Origin: Calliopsis andreniformis | Taxonomy: Eukaryota; Arthropoda; Insecta; Hymenoptera; Andrenidae | Assembly (NCBI RefSeq): GCF_051401765.1 | Contig: NW_027480493.1 | Location: 682,001-746,000, forward strand | DNA length: 64,000 nt | Reading direction: 5' to 3' | Shown: positions 62,101 to 64,000 of the stretch, piece after piece | How the letters are laid out: the number at the start of each line of letters is the position of its first letter | How positions within the stretch are numbered: position 1 is the stretch's first letter | Position numbers and translations under genes: made by a program | Notes under the pieces: model-generated | Databases searched by the model: none | The model's input: the letters and a program-made list of their open reading frames with translations, nothing else | Told to the model about the DNA's origin: nothing

Positions 62101-64000
62101 ATTGAAGATTGAGGATTGAGGCGTGAGTATTGAAGATTGAGGATTTGTGACTGAGGATTGAAGATTGAGGATTGAGGATTGAGGATTGAGGACTGAGGAT
62201 TGAGGATTGAGGATTGAAGATTGAGGATTGGGTATTGAGGATTGAAGATTGAGGATTGAGGATTGAAGATTGAAGAATGAGGATTGAAGATTGAGTACTG
62301 AGGATTGAAGATTAAGGTTGAGGATTGAGAATTGAGGATTGAGGATTGAGGATTGAAGATTGAGGATTGCGTATTGAGGATAGACCATTGAGGATTGAGG
62401 ATTGTGTATTGAGGATTGAGGATTGAGGATTGAAGATTGAATATTGATGATTGAAGATTGAGGATCGAGGATTGAGGGTTGTGGATTGAGGACGAGGACT
62501 GAGGGTTGAGTATTGATGTTTGAGGTCTGAGGATTGAGGATTGAGGATTGAGAATTGAGGATTGAGGATTGAGGATTGAAGATTGAGGATTGGGTGTTGA
62601 GGATTGAACAATGAGGATTGAGGATTGAGGATTGAGGATTGAGGATTGAAGATTGAGTATTGAGGGTTGAAGGTTGAGGATTGAGGATTGAAGATTGAGG
62701 ATTGAGGATTGAGGATTGCGGATAGATGATTGAGGATTGGGTATTGCGGATTGAACATTGAGGATTGAGGATTGAGGATTGAGGATTGAGGATTGAGGAC
62801 TGAAGGTTGAATATTGATGATTGAATATTGAGGATTGAGGATTGATGGTTGTGGATTGAGGACGAGGACGGAGGGTTGAGTATTGCTGTTTGAGGTCTGA
62901 GGGTTGAGGAATGAGGATTGAGAATTGCGGATTGAGGATTGAGGATTGAAGATTAAGGATTGGGTATTGAGGATTGAAGAATGAGGATTGAGGATTGAGG
63001 ATTGAGGATTGAGGATTGACGACTGAGTGTTGAGGGTTGAGTGATGAGAATTGATGTTTGAGGATAGAGATTTGAAGATTGCAGATTGAGTATTGAGTAT
63101 TGAAAACTGTGAATTGATGATATTCTCTTGAGGATTGAGGATTCACAACTGATTGTTGAGGACTGAGGGCTGAAGGTTGAGGATTCAGGATTGAGGATTC
63201 AGGATTGTGGTTTGAGGACCGAGGATTGAGGGCTGAGGATTGAGGATTGAGAATTGAAGATTGAGGATTGAGTATTGGGGGTTGTGGATTGAGGACGAGG
63301 TCTGACGGTTGAGTATTGATGTTTGAGTTCTGAGGATTGAGGATTGAGGATTGAAGGTTGGGGATTGGGTATTGAGGATTGAAGAATGAGGATTGAGTAT
63401 TGAGTATTGAGGATTGAGGATTGAAGATTGAGTATTGAGGATTGAAGATTGACGATTGAGTATTGAGGATTGAGGATTGAGGATTGAGGATTGAGGATTG
63501 AGGATTGAGGATTGAAGATTGGGTATTGAGGATTGAAGATTGGGGATTGAGGATTGAGGATTGAGGATTGAGGATTGAAGATTGAGGATTCGGTATTGAG
63601 GATTGAAGAATGAGGATTGAGGAGTGAGGACTGAGGATTGAGGATTGCAGATTGAGTATTGAAGATTGAGTATTGAGGACTGAAGACTGAGGATTGAGGA
63701 TTGGGGATTGAGGATTGAGGATTGAAGATTGAGGATTGGGGATTGAGGATTGACGATTGAGGATTGAGCATTGGTGATCGAGAATTGAGGATTGAGGATT
63801 GAAGATTGAGTATTGAGGATTGAAGATTGAGGATTGAGGATTGAGGATTGAGGATTGAGGATTGAAGATTGAGGATTGAGGATTGAGGATTGAGGATTGA
63901 GGATTGAAGATTGAGGATTGGGTATTGAGGATTGAATAATGAGGATTGAGGATTGAGTATTGAGGATTGAGGGTTGTGGATTGAGGACGAGGACTGAGGG
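59192..64000 (+). repeat. Large duplicated segment, copy 2, cut by window end
   Basis: Second copy of 52,435-57,243, at least 4.8 kb. I noticed only isolated substitutions, for example GGAGTGAAG near 60,793 against GGATTGAAG in the first copy. It ends inside the array. Confidence 0.87.
63020..63224 (+). repeat. C block
   Basis: Core at 63,119, in the second copy of the large duplicated segment (offset 6,757). Confidence 0.88.

Larger units (their letters stand above)
1..64000 (+). repeat. Heptanucleotide satellite array (GAGGATT)n
   Basis: The full window is contiguous GAGGATT heptamers with no spacer or unique DNA. Common one-base variants are GAAGATT, GAGTATT, GAGGACT, GAGGAAT, GAGGTTT, GACGATT, GATGATT, GGGTATT and GAGGATC. 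The longest perfect run I counted is 11 units at 36,232-36,308. Register is kept almost everywhere; it shifts at recurring irregular units such as GAGGAC (six bases, in the motif GAGGACGAGGACTGAG) and GATTAAGATTGAGG. The + strand has almost no C, and CpG occurs only in variants such as GACGATT, GCGTATT and GATCGAG. Both window edges are inside the array. This fits satellite DNA maintained by unequal exchange and slippage; its host and chromosomal position cannot be told from sequence alone. Confidence 0.98.

Noticed and set aside
1..64000. CRISPR array
   Set aside because: Repeats are contiguous 7-mers with no spacers of constant length and no cas genes.
1..64000. CENP-B-box-like sites
   Set aside because: No TTCG....CGGG-type motif seen; CpG is rare and occurs only in isolated heptamer variants.

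Overview
The whole 64,000-base window is one uninterrupted tandem satellite built from the heptamer GAGGATT (GATTGAG in another phase) and its one-base variants. Both ends lie inside the array, so it is longer than the window. I see no unique sequence and no protein-coding gene, rRNA, tRNA, transposon, CRISPR array or promoter. The + strand is almost free of C; its GC content is nearly all G.

Organism: not determinable from the sequence. A heptamer satellite with kilobase-scale higher-order repeats fits eukaryotic (peri)centromeric, subtelomeric or sex-chromosome heterochromatin best. Bacteria, notably cyanobacteria, carry short heptamer repeat tracts, but I know of none near this length; if the contig is bacterial, the array itself is the discovery.

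Layout. The heptamers are organised into long higher-order units. They can be tracked by 45 copies of a diverged block of about 200 bp centred on GTGAATTGA(G/T)GATATTCT. I call these blocks A, B, C and D by their flanks. A and B usually occur as a doublet with cores exactly 224 bp apart. (1) 1-7,040: rearranged lead segment with internal duplications. (2) 7,041-14,780: first copy of the unit's central part, followed by a junction lacking 3,834 bp found in the next copy. (3) 15,133-30,235: a full unit of 15,103 bp. (4) 30,236-45,162: the next full unit, 14,927 bp, nearly identical to the previous one. (5) 45,163-64,000: the start of another unit, then a region reorganised into nested repeats of 3,717, 3,040 and 2,382 bp, including a segment of at least 4.8 kb duplicated at an offset of 6,757 bp.

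Coding appearance: the reverse strand (AATCCTC)n has no stop codon, and because 7 is not a multiple of 3 all three reverse frames read the same heptapeptide, NPQSSIL. This gives very long open frames (up to 1,583 codons), often in several frames at once, that are products of the repeat and not genes. The forward strand has a TGA every 21 bases in every frame.

Biologically the interest lies in the higher-order architecture: the conserved GATATTCT blocks, the A/B hybrid blocks that record one deletion later copied through the array, and the indels that distinguish otherwise near-identical 15-kb units.
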